A stretch of 64,000 nt of DNA from Sporosarcina ureilytica (GCF_001753205.1 NZ_CP017560.1:992001-1056000); one strand, 5' to 3'. Numbered from the stretch's first letter, positions 18,244 to 27,556 are shown. Notes: a model not told the origin generated them from the sequence alone. Numbers and translations are program-made.

Positions 18244-18270
18244 TTCACAAAGTAAAATGACCGCCGATAA
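18244..18270 (+). promoter_or_regulatory. Sigma-D-like (motility) promoter of chemoreceptor 2
   Basis: TTCACAAA, 11 bases, GCCGATAA (18263-18270), the same layout as at 16106-16132. Transcription would begin about 20 bases before the AAAGGGAGG ribosome site of the receptor gene. Confidence 0.68.
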
Positions 18271-18300
18271 ACAAGGGAGAAGGAAAGGGAGGAATCTTGT

Positions 18301-19998
18301 ATGAAAAAACTGCAATTCACTAGTATTAAAGGAAAATTATTGTTTTCTTTTTCTCTCGTTATTTTACTTGTCCTAATATTAGGCGTGTATAATTTTTCAG
18401 TCGTGAAAAATAGTAATGCTGAGGCGGAAAATATCGTCGAAAAAGAACTGCCATTATTAATTGCAAATGAGCAGCTCGCTTCTCTAATGGCAGATAGAAG
18501 AGCTTCTGCTCGTGGGTATGTATTATTCGGCAGTGAATATCGAGATCGTTTTAATAGCTATACTGAGCAAGCTCAACGTCAAGAAGAAATCATAAGAAGT
18601 ATAGGTGCTTCAGAGGAATTTGACGAGCTTATAAATCAAACAATTGAGTGGAGACAACAGATTACCACAATGGTATTTGATGAATATGATAAAGGAAATC
18701 ATGATGAAGCAATAAGGAATTTAGATGTATTAACGCCCGCTGCAAATGAATTGATGGATGGGTATGTAAAATTAGCGGAAGAAAGACGAATAACAATACA
18801 AGCGATTGAAGAAGATATTATTGCAAATGGAAATAGTACACTTGTTGTTGGAAATACTGTTACAATCTTAGTCATTCTGATCAGTATCGCTGCAGCACTT
18901 ATTACATCTAACATCATTTCCAAACCAATCAATACGGTGATGGATCGAATGAAATCCATCGCAAATGGTGATTTAAGTGGCGAACCTCTAGTGTTAAATT
19001 CAAGAGATGAAGTGGGACAACTTGTTACGGCGACAAATGAGATGAGCAAACAAATGAACCATATGCTCGCTAGCACATTGCAAATTGCTCATCAAGTGAA
19101 TGAACGAAGCGCAAACTTAACAGATGCAACTGGTGCAGTTAGTGATTCTTCAAATCAAATTGCCGCAACGATGGAACAACTAGCTGCTGGATCGGAAGCG
19201 CAAGCCAGTTCAGCTACGAATATGGCTGAGATGGTCGGTAACTTCTTTGAAGATATTCAAAATGTAAACGCATCGGGCAGCGAAGTTGCAACCGCATCAA
19301 ATGCTGTATTAGAACGAACGGCAGATGGAAACGAAATGATGACAAGTTCTGTTGAACAGATGGAGGAAATTCACCAAGTCGTAACAAGAGCTGTAGAACG
19401 TATTCAAAACTTAGATAACCAAACGAGAGAGATTTCAGAACTCGTTGTCGTCATTAGTGAAATTGCACAACAAACAAATTTACTCGCATTGAACGCGGCA
19501 ATTGAAGCAGCACGTGCCGGAGAAGAAGGAAAAGGATTTGCAGTCGTAGCAGAAGAAGTTAAAAAACTTGCTGAACAAGTAGCGGATTCTGTAAGTGAAA
19601 TTACAACGATTGTAAACACTGTACAAGAAGGCTCCTCGGAAGCTGTAACCATCCTTGAAACAGGATATCGTCACGTTTCAGATGGACAACAAAAAATCGA
19701 AACGACAGGTGAAATTTTCGAGGAAATTACGCAACTTGTTACGACGATGAATGGATTAACAAGTTCGATGTCTACAGAACTTGATGCAATTGAAAGTATG
19801 GGCAGCAAAATGACAGGAGAAGTGACAGAGGTCGCCTCTATCGCCCAAGAAGCTGCGGCTGGCGTTGAAGAAACGACTGCCTCCGTTGAGCAAGCAACTT
19901 TCCAAATCGAAACGATTCGTGAGAGTACAGAAGAATTATCCAATTTAGCAGGAGACCTGGAATCCTCAGTGAATCATTTTACGATTAGAAATGAATAA
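18301..19998 (+). CDS. Methyl-accepting chemotaxis protein 2
   Basis: Chemoreceptor of 565 residues: TM1 about 12-33, four-helix-bundle sensor about 34-180, TM2 about 181-203, HAMP about 204-258, signalling domain with [31 protein letters not shown] and [20 protein letters not shown] start with AAAGGGAGG upstream. The signalling half is nearly the same as in chemoreceptor 1; the sensor half differs more, so the ligand may differ. Followed by a shared terminator and a convergent NSS transporter, which could carry the sensed amino acid (inference from position only). Confidence 0.92.
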   Translation: MKKLQFTSIKGKLLFSFSLVILLVLILGVYNFSVVKNSNAEAENIVEKELPLLIANEQLASLMADRRASARGYVLFGSEYRDRFNSYTEQAQRQEEIIRSIGASEEFDELINQTIEWRQQITTMVFDEYDKGNHDEAIRNLDVLTPAANELMDGYVKLAEERRITIQAIEEDIIANGNSTLVVGNTVTILVILISIAAALITSNIISKPINTVMDRMKSIANGDLSGEPLVLNSRDEVGQLVTATNEMSKQMNHMLASTLQIAHQVNERSANLTDATGAVSDSSNQIAATMEQLAAGSEAQASSATNMAEMVGNFFEDIQNVNASGSEVATASNAVLERTADGNEMMTSSVEQMEEIHQVVTRAVERIQNLDNQTREISELVVVISEIAQQTNLLALNAAIEAARAGEEGKGFAVVAEEVKKLAEQVADSVSEITTIVNTVQEGSSEAVTILETGYRHVSDGQQKIETTGEIFEEITQLVTTMNGLTSSMSTELDAIESMGSKMTGEVTEVASIAQEAAAGVEETTASVEQATFQIETIRESTEELSNLAGDLESSVNHFTIRNE

Positions 19999-20096
19999 CA
20001 CGCAAATTAATGCATACGGGTTCAACGACAGGTGTGGCAATTATATTAAATGCTATTCGTTAATAGGGACAACTAGTGAAACTAATTAGTTATACA

Positions 20097-20155
20097 AAAA
20101 ACCTTCCATACATACACGTGATAATGCTTGCGTGTATATGGAAGGTTTTATTATG
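20097..20155. terminator. Bidirectional terminator between chemoreceptor 2 and the NSS transporter
   Basis: AAAACCTTCCATA..TACACG pairs with CGTGTATATGGAAGGTTTT, flanked by A-run and T-rich ends; serves both convergent genes. Confidence 0.82.
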
Positions 20156-20165
20156 GAAATAAAGT

Positions 20166-21494
20166 TTACAAAGAAATTTCAAAAATCCAAGCGGCAAAAA
20201 TAACAATAATTGCGGCTGGCACAATAAATCTTACGAGAAATTTCCAAGTAGTGTGAATGAACGGATGAACGTCTAATTCTCTAATCGTTTGTTGATTCGT
20301 CAAAACAAAACCTGCAAATAAGGAAATAAACAATGCGCCGATAGGCATCCCAATACGACTCGTAATCAAATCTGCAAAATCAAAAAAGGTTCCGCCAAAT
20401 ATTGATACATCTGACAGTAATCCGAATGATAGTGCACTTGGGAAGCCGATAATGAAAATCAAAGTTCCGAATACCCATGAAGCGCGACGACGTCGATCAT
20501 ATCGGGTGCGAATGCCCGTTGAAATGACAATCTCTAACAATGCAATCGCTGACGTTAATGTCGCAAATAGCATTAATATAAAGAAGAGTATCATAAATAT
20601 CGAACCGAAAGGCATCTGTTCAAAAATAGCTGGTAAAATAACGAAGACTAACCCAGGTCCTTCAGCTGGAGATCCACCGAGTGCGAAAACAGCAGGGAAG
20701 ATCACAAGACCTGCAAGGATTGAAATGAATATATTTAAGACCGAAACACTCACAGCCGATTGTCCAAGTCGCTCATCTTTAGGTAAATAAGAAGCATACG
20801 TCATCATGGCAGTAACCCCTACACTTAATGAGAAAAATGCTTGTCCAAGTGCAAGTAAAAATGTACTACCCGTTAACAAAGACCAATCCGGAATGAATAA
20901 AAATCGGACGCCTTCCATTGCACCCTCAAGTGTTAATGACCGAATTGCTAAAATGATAAAAAAGATAAATAATAACGGCATCATCCATCTGCTCGCCCGT
21001 TCAATCCCTGCTTTAATGCCGCCTTGTACAATCCACACAGTTAAAAACATAAAGACAAACTGTGCAAATAATACTTCTATAGGATTGGATGTAATCGATG
21101 CAAATAATTCCCCGTGATTTTGTGAAGTGAGTTGGCCGGTAAGGGCTCTAGCTAAATAAGATAATATCCATCCACCAACAACACTATAAAACGATAAGAC
21201 GATAAAACCGAATGCGAATCCGAGCCAAGCGATTGCAGGCCACATTTTGTTTTTTCCTAACCGCTGAAAAATCGTGAATGCGTCTGCTTGTCCCATTCTC
21301 CCAATGATGAATTCAGCGAGTAAAATCGGAAGACCGATTGCAATAGTACTAATGATAAACAGAAGAACAAAAACACTTCCCCCGTTTGTTCCAGCCATAT
21401 AAGGAAACTTCCAAATTGCGCCGAGGCCAATTGCACTACCCGCTGCTGCAAGGATAAATCCTAATTTAGAAGTCCATTGTTCACGTGGTGCCAT
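20166..21494 (-). CDS. NSS-family Na+-coupled transporter
   Basis: Neurotransmitter:sodium symporter family protein (LeuT fold), 442 residues, about eleven to twelve helices. The N-terminus WTSKLGFILAAAGSAIGLGA..WKFPYMAGTNGG is the family signature with the Na+-site residues of helix 1; FSLSVGVTAMMTYASYLPKD is the helix 6-7 region. Start ATG at 21494; an upstream GTG at 21503 is possible. Probably imports an amino acid with Na+, driven by the gradient that Mrp maintains. Convergent with chemoreceptor 2; a decayed second copy lies at 18057-18175. Confidence 0.88.
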   Translation of the reverse strand: MAPREQWTSKLGFILAAAGSAIGLGAIWKFPYMAGTNGGSVFVLLFIISTIAIGLPILLAEFIIGRMGQADAFTIFQRLGKNKMWPAIAWLGFAFGFIVLSFYSVVGGWILSYLARALTGQLTSQNHGELFASITSNPIEVLFAQFVFMFLTVWIVQGGIKAGIERASRWMMPLLFIFFIILAIRSLTLEGAMEGVRFLFIPDWSLLTGSTFLLALGQAFFSLSVGVTAMMTYASYLPKDERLGQSAVSVSVLNIFISILAGLVIFPAVFALGGSPAEGPGLVFVILPAIFEQMPFGSIFMILFFILMLFATLTSAIALLEIVISTGIRTRYDRRRRASWVFGTLIFIIGFPSALSFGLLSDVSIFGGTFFDFADLITSRIGMPIGALFISLFAGFVLTNQQTIRELDVHPFIHTTWKFLVRFIVPAAIIVIFAAWIFEISL

Positions 21495-21671
21495 AATGAT
21501 CACTCTCTCTTCATAGAAACATTTCTTTATTTTACACGAATATTGAAATAAAAACAGTGTTATTTTAAAAAACTAACAAGTTTTGTTGAATAGCTAACTA
21601 GAGTTCATCGCCTCAATCGATAATGTATTTACTTTGATTTGCATGAAATATACGGAAAAGTGTATGATTTC

Positions 21672-21680
21672 TGTTATAAT
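21672..21680 (+). promoter_or_regulatory. Extended -10 promoter of the sigma-like membrane protein gene
   Basis: TGtTATAAT, a perfect extended -10. No good -35 lies 17 bases up. Transcription near 21687 excludes the start codons upstream of about 21690. Confidence 0.6.
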
Positions 21681-21720
21681 TAGGCGAAAAGTAAGCTTGG
21701 ACATGGGGGTGTCAATTGCT

Positions 21721-23823
21721 GTGATAGATATAGAGTTGTTTGGTGCCATGAAAAAAGGGGACGAAGAAGCACTAAAAAAATGGCTCAATCGGTATGGGAA
21801 AGAGATTGCGCGATTGGCATTTCAATTTGGTACAACAATACAAGACGCGAATGAATTGGCGACAGCTACCTTCCGTCAATTATTTATAGAGCTTAAAGAA
21901 ATCGACAATGACCAGCAATTATTTTATCGAATGTATCAAATCGCCATTGGAAAGTTATCAAATATTCAACTGACTGAAGTGAACGAATTTTTATTTGAAG
22001 AAGATTATCATCTTCACCAGAAAGTGATTCAACTTCAGTCACAAGATAAGCTAACATTTATCCTATCTTCCTTTTCAAAAATAAATGAGGATCAATTGAC
22101 TGAAATACTTTCGTTTCCTATCGAAGTTATTCGAGAAAAGAACAATAGCGTACTGAACCAATGGCAGGATGCACTGATAGAGCGTAGATTAAAGCTATTA
22201 CAGAAATCCTACGATCGAATATCATTTCGTATAGACGAAGAAAAAGTATTTGGAGATAGCGATGAGCCGCTAGTAGAAATGGATTTACAAATCTCACGAC
22301 CATCTATACGTGGCATTTATTTAGTTCTATCAGGAATTGCGTTGTTAGCAGCCCTCATTATCTTTTCAATTATCAATAGTGAACCCTACAAAAGGGCATC
22401 TACAGAGAAATGGATTGAGCAGCTAAAGGTAACGTATGAAGAACAACTGAGTGATACATATGAAAAGCTTGGATTAACTGAGGAAAACTTCGCAGGCACA
22501 GGCGCGCTAGATATGTTTGGCAGAAGTTATTTTAGTGACCAAGAAATAAATCTTTTTGAGAGATTTATTAAACGAATTGAACAAGACTTTGAAGACGAAA
22601 AGGAATTGGATAAACATGAAATCTCCAAGCAGTTTGATGAGTTTATTGAAAACTTAAAAGTTCCTAGTGACATGGCTGAGGAACTATTTAAGCAACCTTT
22701 AACGAATGATTTAAAGGCAAGCGAAGCTTTTTTAGAACAGTACATCCCAAAGTATTACATTCTTAGCCACGTTTATGGAAATGCGATTTATACGTATCCC
22801 GAGCTTATGGAGGTAGTCGCCACCGACGAATCGGTAGGCTTGAATCGATTGAAAGATATCGATACTTACCCAAAAGAAGTACAGCAATTAATTCATAATA
22901 TGACGGAGCAAAATATTCATGTTGAATTTTTACCTGAGGAATTTGAAAATCGAGATGTAGATTTTTATAAGCAGCTTCATGCTTCTCTTCATCCAAGTGT
23001 TGGGGGATATATTACAATACTCGAATCGCAATCGCATGCTTATTATAGCATTCCAGATGTGCCCGACAATGCGTTTGAATATATCAAAGAGTTGGAGCGG
23101 ACCTTGCAAGCGACTACTATGAAAAGTGAATTCCTTCAAATGCTTGAATATCGTTATGCTTGGGCATTGTTAGCTATTCTACGCGCAGAGGGAAGGGAAT
23201 TATACGACAAAGAAGGTCGTGTGAATAAAGAGGTTCGCCAAGAATGGGAAGCGATTATTTCTTCCGGTGAGACGCCAATCGCCGCTAATATTATTAAAAA
23301 GGTTTTGGGGGAATTTGAGGCAACCGATTGGACAGTTTCAGAAACGCAAGTTTTTCTAAGTGAATATCAAATCGTTGAAATCGCTGCATACGCCAAGAAT
23401 AACGATCTCGGCACGTATAATTGGGAAGAGAACAGACATAATGATCAGATTTATGTTTATTTCCCTAATGAAGGGTTTAACTATATCGTTTCATCAGCAT
23501 ATGAACAGTTCAAACAAAATTATGATCGCTCCATTTTAACAAATAGTCACCCTGTCACGATAGCGGGAATGTTTTTCTATGCAAATGAAAAGGGCGATGC
23601 TGAAACAATTCGGCGTCTTTATCATGAAAGTTCCAAACAAGCCGACAAGGCCGCTGACATGTTGAATTGGGAACAAGAAAAATATTTATTTAGTGAACTG
23701 AATCATCTTTATTTTGATACGTACGGTAAAACGGCAAACTACGGTGTTGGGGACACTTATGGGCATATGCAATTCGTGCAAGAGGAAGAAGATTGGTTTG
23801 TTCGGTCTATCTTCCAAGAGTAA
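21721..23823 (+). CDS. ECF-sigma-like domain joined to a membrane helix and large extracytoplasmic domain
   Basis: About 700 residues. Residues 8-78 resemble sigma-70 region 2 of ECF factors: MKKGDEEALKKWLNRYGKEI, then DANELATATFRQLF (compare DAEDLVQETF). Residues about 115-155 resemble a weakened region 4 helix-turn-helix (NEDQLTEILSFPIEVIREKN). A membrane helix follows at about 199-218 and then about 480 residues outside the membrane, rich in acidic and aromatic residues, with no family recognised. GTG start at 21721, nine bases after GGGGGTG; ATG at 21703 is possible. It could be a membrane-tethered sigma factor or a sigma-derived sensor. Single gene with own promoter. Confidence 0.65.
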   Translation: MIDIELFGAMKKGDEEALKKWLNRYGKEIARLAFQFGTTIQDANELATATFRQLFIELKEIDNDQQLFYRMYQIAIGKLSNIQLTEVNEFLFEEDYHLHQKVIQLQSQDKLTFILSSFSKINEDQLTEILSFPIEVIREKNNSVLNQWQDALIERRLKLLQKSYDRISFRIDEEKVFGDSDEPLVEMDLQISRPSIRGIYLVLSGIALLAALIIFSIINSEPYKRASTEKWIEQLKVTYEEQLSDTYEKLGLTEENFAGTGALDMFGRSYFSDQEINLFERFIKRIEQDFEDEKELDKHEISKQFDEFIENLKVPSDMAEELFKQPLTNDLKASEAFLEQYIPKYYILSHVYGNAIYTYPELMEVVATDESVGLNRLKDIDTYPKEVQQLIHNMTEQNIHVEFLPEEFENRDVDFYKQLHASLHPSVGGYITILESQSHAYYSIPDVPDNAFEYIKELERTLQATTMKSEFLQMLEYRYAWALLAILRAEGRELYDKEGRVNKEVRQEWEAIISSGETPIAANIIKKVLGEFEATDWTVSETQVFLSEYQIVEIAAYAKNNDLGTYNWEENRHNDQIYVYFPNEGFNYIVSSAYEQFKQNYDRSILTNSHPVTIAGMFFYANEKGDAETIRRLYHESSKQADKAADMLNWEQEKYLFSELNHLYFDTYGKTANYGVGDTYGHMQFVQEEEDWFVRSIFQE

Positions 23824-23868
23824 GAAAATATTTATTTAGAGCGTGTTAAAATTGAGGTGCGGCTCATT

Positions 23869-23897
23869 TTGCTCACGGTAATAAACCATGTTATAAT
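23869..23897 (+). promoter_or_regulatory. Sigma-A promoter of yugI
   Basis: TTGCTC (23869-23874), 17-base spacer, TATAAT (23892-23897), about 53 bases before the start codon. Confidence 0.8.
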
Positions 23898-23950
23898 CGT
23901 AGGTGACCTTTAGGTAGATACGATATAAAAATGAGTGGGAGCTGTTCCAA

Positions 23951-24322
23951 ATGGCAAGAACATACACAACTGGAGAAAAGCTCACCGGAAAAGTAACGGG
24001 CATTCAACCATACGGAGCCTTTGTCGCATTAGACGAGAATACGCAGGGATTAGTTCATATTTCCGAAATTACGTATGGGTTCGTAAAAGACATTAACGAT
24101 TACATTTCGGTAGGTGAAGAAGTAGAGGTAAAGGTGCTTGAAGTGGATGAGGAAGCTGGGAAAATTAGTCTTTCCATGCGTGCATTGCAAGAAGCGCCCG
24201 ATAAAAACGATAACCCACGAAAATCATTACAAGCACGCGTAAACGAACGTGATGCTGAAGGCTTTAATTCATTGAAAGAAAAACTACAAGATTGGATTGG
24301 CAAATCTGGTCAATCAAAATGA
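23951..24322 (+). CDS. yugI: S1 RNA-binding domain protein YugI (GSP13-like)
   Basis: 123 residues. A single S1 domain covers about residues 8-78: GEKLTGKVTGIQPYGAFVAL, then QGLVHISEI, GEEVEVKVLEVDEEAGKISLSMRAL with the normal five-strand pattern. The C-terminal tail is basic and helical. YugI is a general stress protein that binds ribosomes or RNA in B. subtilis. Own sigma-A promoter; followed by a terminator. ATG start at 23951 preceded by GGGAGCTG. Confidence 0.9.
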   Translation: MARTYTTGEKLTGKVTGIQPYGAFVALDENTQGLVHISEITYGFVKDINDYISVGEEVEVKVLEVDEEAGKISLSMRALQEAPDKNDNPRKSLQARVNERDAEGFNSLKEKLQDWIGKSGQSK

Positions 24323-24355
24323 GGGAAGGGCGGTGCGCCATCCCTCTATTTTTTT
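24321..24355 (+). terminator. Intrinsic terminator of yugI
   Basis: GAGGGaaGGGC..GCcatCCCTC stem followed by TA and seven T. The yugI stop overlaps the first base pair. Confidence 0.75.
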
Positions 24356-24356
24356 G

Positions 24357-24471
24357 TCTAGCTTCAGGTGGCAACCGCTCGGGTCATAAGCAAACTGTCT
24401 ATGTGGCAAAGTTCGCCACGTCGACAGTTGGACTTATGCCTGTCGCGGTAATGCGACCCTTCAGCTTTTAG
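24357..24471. repeat. Long imperfect palindromic element
   Basis: About 115 bases that fold on themselves: GTGGC/GCCAC, ACTGTC/GACAGT and ATAAG/CTTAT pair in order around a small loop near 24407-24415, and CTAGCTTCAGGTGGCAACCG pairs less well with the right end. It lies between convergent yugI and rocR. Resembles palindromic intergenic repeats that I recall from Bacillaceae genomes; no second copy is in this window. Could also terminate rocR transcription. Confidence 0.6.
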
Positions 24472-24489
24472 TAGGTGTAAACTCACCAG

Positions 24490-25800
24490 TTACGATTCTT
24501 TAATTTTACGTAAACGATACTGTAAACTTTGTCTGCTCATGCCAAGTGCATGGGCAGTTTTTGTAATGTTTCCCTCGTATAATTTCAGCGCCTTTTCAAC
24601 ATAATAAGCTTCGGCCTCTTTTAAATATTGGTCAAGAGGCAATAAGTCTTTATCTCGTTGAACAATAAAGTCTTCGACCCCAATCGTATCATCATTTAAA
24701 TCCCCATTTTTAAGTCGAAAATGCAGTGGGAGCATTTCATAAGTAATCATTGTTTCTGTCGTGGCGAGAGATGTAATTTCATCGAGTAAAAATTCCAATT
24801 CTCGCATATTCCCGGGCCAATGATAGTGATTGAAGATCTTTTCAATTTCAGGTGTAACGCCTATTAAACTGCTCTTATATTGTGCGCTTCTTTTTGTTAG
24901 ATAAGCGTCAATAAAAGGCATAATGTCTTTTTTACGTTTTCGAAGTGGAGGAATTTGAATTGCGAACGATGCAAAGAAATAATATAAATCTTTTAGTAGT
25001 ACCCCTGAAGCAATTAAGTCAACAGGATCATCCCCTATACTTGCGATAAACTGTAAATTTTGCCGCTCCTTTTTTGTTAAAATATCCAAAAGTTTTTGTT
25101 GTAAGGGCATTGTCAATAAATCAATACGTTCACAAAAGAGTGTCAATGATTCATCACCCGTTAACGTTTCATTTAAGCGATTAATTGTAAGTGAATCCGA
25201 GTTACGACAATGAAGCGTGTAAAAATAATCATTTTTTAGTGATAACTCGCTATGAATACTCTGTGCAAGCAAATCTTTACCGGTACCAGCTTCACCAATT
25301 AATAACACAGGCAGTTTAGCTTTCGCAGCTTTTTTAGCTGTGGCAATCACTGTTTTCATTGAATTAGAAGCTGCAGTTAATAGACTAAACACTGCCAGGT
25401 CATTGCTTTGTTGAATCGGTTGATGCAATAGATTTTCTAATGCAGTAATATCTCGAGAGAGTTCCACTGCACCAATAAGCTTATCACCATCGAAAATCGG
25501 ATATGTATCATTAATTGTTGTTATTTGAATCCCATTACGATTCCAATACGTTTGTTTCACATTTAATAATTCTTTCCCACTTTGCAAAACTTTTAGCAGC
25601 GTACTTTCGTCATGTTCAAAATTAAACAATTCAACAATTGTTCGGTCTTGAATATCTTCCAGTGCCAATCCTTCAATTTGTTTCATTTTTTTATTGTAAA
25701 TAATTGTTCTTCCTTGTTTATCAATGGCGTGAATGCCGACCCCTGCTTGTTCGACTGCGAAAGTGTAAAAAGGGCGTAGAAAGTCTATGTTTTTCTGCAA
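24490..25800 (-). CDS. rocR: RocR-like transcription regulator with degenerate AAA+ domain
   Basis: 436 residues. PAS domain about 10-115 (GVGIHAIDKQGRTIIYNKKM, EITTI-like ITTINDTYPI), AAA+ domain about 140-355 with Walker A GEAGTGKD, and Fis-type HTH at the end (NITKTAHALGMSRQSLQYRL). Compared with B. subtilis RocR it lacks about 35 residues carrying the GAFTGA sigma-54 loop; Walker B (LLLDEI) is LTLFCERI, and the arginine-finger region RKDLYYRL is LKDLYYFF. The TTG at 25800, with GGTGGG upstream, is chosen because the promoter lies too close to earlier ATGs. Divergent from rocA. Expected to respond to arginine/ornithine/proline. Confidence 0.82.
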   Translation of the reverse strand: MQKNIDFLRPFYTFAVEQAGVGIHAIDKQGRTIIYNKKMKQIEGLALEDIQDRTIVELFNFEHDESTLLKVLQSGKELLNVKQTYWNRNGIQITTINDTYPIFDGDKLIGAVELSRDITALENLLHQPIQQSNDLAVFSLLTAASNSMKTVIATAKKAAKAKLPVLLIGEAGTGKDLLAQSIHSELSLKNDYFYTLHCRNSDSLTINRLNETLTGDESLTLFCERIDLLTMPLQQKLLDILTKKERQNLQFIASIGDDPVDLIASGVLLKDLYYFFASFAIQIPPLRKRKKDIMPFIDAYLTKRSAQYKSSLIGVTPEIEKIFNHYHWPGNMRELEFLLDEITSLATTETMITYEMLPLHFRLKNGDLNDDTIGVEDFIVQRDKDLLPLDQYLKEAEAYYVEKALKLYEGNITKTAHALGMSRQSLQYRLRKIKES

Positions 25801-25873
25801 AAATCCCACCGTCCAATCATTTTTTTGAACAAATAGTGAAAAATACTTGAAATTAGCAATAATCTTTTGCATT

Positions 25874-25903
25874 ATTATATATGTAAGCGAAACCAAAGTG
25901 CAA
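25874..25903 (-). promoter_or_regulatory. Sigma-A promoter of rocR
   Basis: Minus strand TTGCAC (25903-25898), 18-base spacer, TATAAT (25879-25874). Its -35 is covered by the imperfect palindrome at 25898-25916. Confidence 0.65.
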
Positions 25904-25916
25904 ATATTTTTTGCGC
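25898..25916. promoter_or_regulatory. Candidate operator between rocR and rocA
   Basis: GTGCAAA, five bases, TTTGCGC: arms match at six of seven positions. It overlaps the rocR -35 and lies 32 bases before the rocA start, so a bound protein could both repress rocR and act on rocA. Binding protein unknown. Confidence 0.4.
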
Positions 25917-25947
25917 CTAGTGTTCTATTAAAAGGAGGATAAATTCA

Positions 25948-27492
25948 TTGATTCCATACAAACACGAACCATTTACAGATTTCACTCAGAAAGAAAATGA
26001 ACAAGCTTTACTTGAAGGATTTAAAACAATTGAAGGATATCTTGGACAAGACTATCCGTTAATCATTGGCGGGGAACGTATTATGACAGAAGACAAACTT
26101 GTCTCGTTTAACCCGGCGAATAAAGAAGAAACAATAGGTCGCGTTTCAAAAGCGAGCAGAGATCTGGCTGAAAAAGCAATGAACGTTGCAGATGAAACGT
26201 TTAACACGTGGAGAAAAATGAAGCCTGAATTCCGTGCAGATGTTTTATTCAAAGCGGCTGCGATTGTTCGTCGTCGTAAACATGAGTTTTCAGCACTGCT
26301 AGTTAAAGAAGCAGGAAAACCATGGCATGAAGCGGATGCAGATACTGCTGAAGGAATTGACTTCTTAGAGTATTATGCTCGTCAAATGCTTCAATTGAAA
26401 GAAGGTATGCACGTTGAAAGCCGCCCTGGCGAATATAACCAATTCCACTACATCCCACTAGGTGTTGGCGTTGTTATTTCACCATGGAACTTTGCTTTTG
26501 CAATTATGGCTGGTACAACTGCAGCTGCGCTGGTAACGGGTAACACTGTATTACTAAAACCAGCTTCGACAACGCCAGTCGTTGCTTACAAATTTATCGA
26601 AGTACTTGAAGAAGCAGGAATGCCAGCAGGCGTAGTAAACTTTATCCCGGGTTCAGGTTCTGAAATTGGTGACTATATCGTTGACCACCCAAGAACACGT
26701 TTTGTTTCATTCACAGGTTCACGTGAAGTTGGAACGCGCATTTATGAGCGTGCGGCTATTGTAAACGAAGGACAAATTTGGTTGAAGCGTGTTATCGCTG
26801 AAATGGGCGGTAAAGATACCATCGTTGTTGATAACGATGCAGATTTAGAGTTAGCAGCAGAAGCAATCGTTAAATCAGCATTTGGTTTCAGCGGACAGAA
26901 ATGTTCAGCTTGTTCACGTGCTGTCATTCACGAAGAGGTATACGATGAGGTTGTTGAACGTGTTGAAAAATTAGCCAAAGAAACAACATACGGCGACCCA
27001 ATTGATAATCAATCATTCACAGGTCCAGTAATTGACCAAGCTTCTTACGATAAAATTATGAGCTATATCGAAATTGGTAAAGAAGAAGGGCGTCTTGTTG
27101 CAGGTGGAGTTGGCGACGATTCCAAAGGATTCTTCGTTGCACCAACAGTATTCGCAGACTTAGCTCCGGATGCTCGTTTAATGCAAGAGGAGATTTTTGG
27201 ACCAGTTGTTGGACTTACAAAAGCGAAAAATTTCGATGAAGCAATCGAAATTGCAAATAACACGGATTACGGCTTAACAGGTGCTGTCATTACAAACAAC
27301 CGTGAACATATTGAACAAGCACGTGAAGATTTCCACGTTGGAAACTTATACTTCAACCGTGGATGTACAGGTGCAATTGTAGGGTACCATCCGTTTGGCG
27401 GCTTCAATATGTCAGGTACAGATTCAAAAGCTGGCGGACCTGATTACTTACAGCTTCATATGCAAGGCAAAACAACTTCAGAAATGCTATAA
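25948..27492 (+). CDS. rocA: 1-pyrroline-5-carboxylate dehydrogenase
   Basis: NAD+-dependent aldehyde dehydrogenase turning pyrroline-5-carboxylate/glutamate semialdehyde into glutamate; last shared step of arginine and proline breakdown. 514 residues (B. subtilis RocA 515). [22 protein letters not shown] is the family stretch (about 170-191, Asn of the oxyanion hole in PWN), [10 protein letters not shown] holds the general-base Glu (about 287), and [11 protein letters not shown] the catalytic Cys (about 320). TTG start at 25948, seven bases after AAGGAGGAT. Divergent from rocR, followed by rocD. Confidence 0.95.
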   Translation: MIPYKHEPFTDFTQKENEQALLEGFKTIEGYLGQDYPLIIGGERIMTEDKLVSFNPANKEETIGRVSKASRDLAEKAMNVADETFNTWRKMKPEFRADVLFKAAAIVRRRKHEFSALLVKEAGKPWHEADADTAEGIDFLEYYARQMLQLKEGMHVESRPGEYNQFHYIPLGVGVVISPWNFAFAIMAGTTAAALVTGNTVLLKPASTTPVVAYKFIEVLEEAGMPAGVVNFIPGSGSEIGDYIVDHPRTRFVSFTGSREVGTRIYERAAIVNEGQIWLKRVIAEMGGKDTIVVDNDADLELAAEAIVKSAFGFSGQKCSACSRAVIHEEVYDEVVERVEKLAKETTYGDPIDNQSFTGPVIDQASYDKIMSYIEIGKEEGRLVAGGVGDDSKGFFVAPTVFADLAPDARLMQEEIFGPVVGLTKAKNFDEAIEIANNTDYGLTGAVITNNREHIEQAREDFHVGNLYFNRGCTGAIVGYHPFGGFNMSGTDSKAGGPDYLQLHMQGKTTSEML

Positions 27493-27504
27493 TAATAGAA
27501 ATTG

Positions 27505-27530
27505 GCAGACTACCGTCTAAAGTAGTCTGC
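27505..27530 (+). other. Hairpin between rocA and rocD
   Basis: Perfect 9-bp stem GCAGACTAC/GTAGTCTGC with an eight-base loop, followed by TAATTAAT and no T-run. Likely an mRNA processing or stabilising hairpin or a weak partial terminator rather than a full one. Confidence 0.6.
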
Positions 27531-27556
27531 TAATTAATACGGGGGAGGGATTTTAA

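Noticed and set aside
18001..18300. Regulatory RNA between the two chemoreceptors
   Set aside because: The stretch is better explained as a decayed copy of the transporter gene's 3' end plus a terminator and promoter.
25800..25948. Sigma-54 (-24/-12) promoter before rocA
   Set aside because: TTTTTTGC offers a -12-like GC, but no GG at the needed distance upstream was found.
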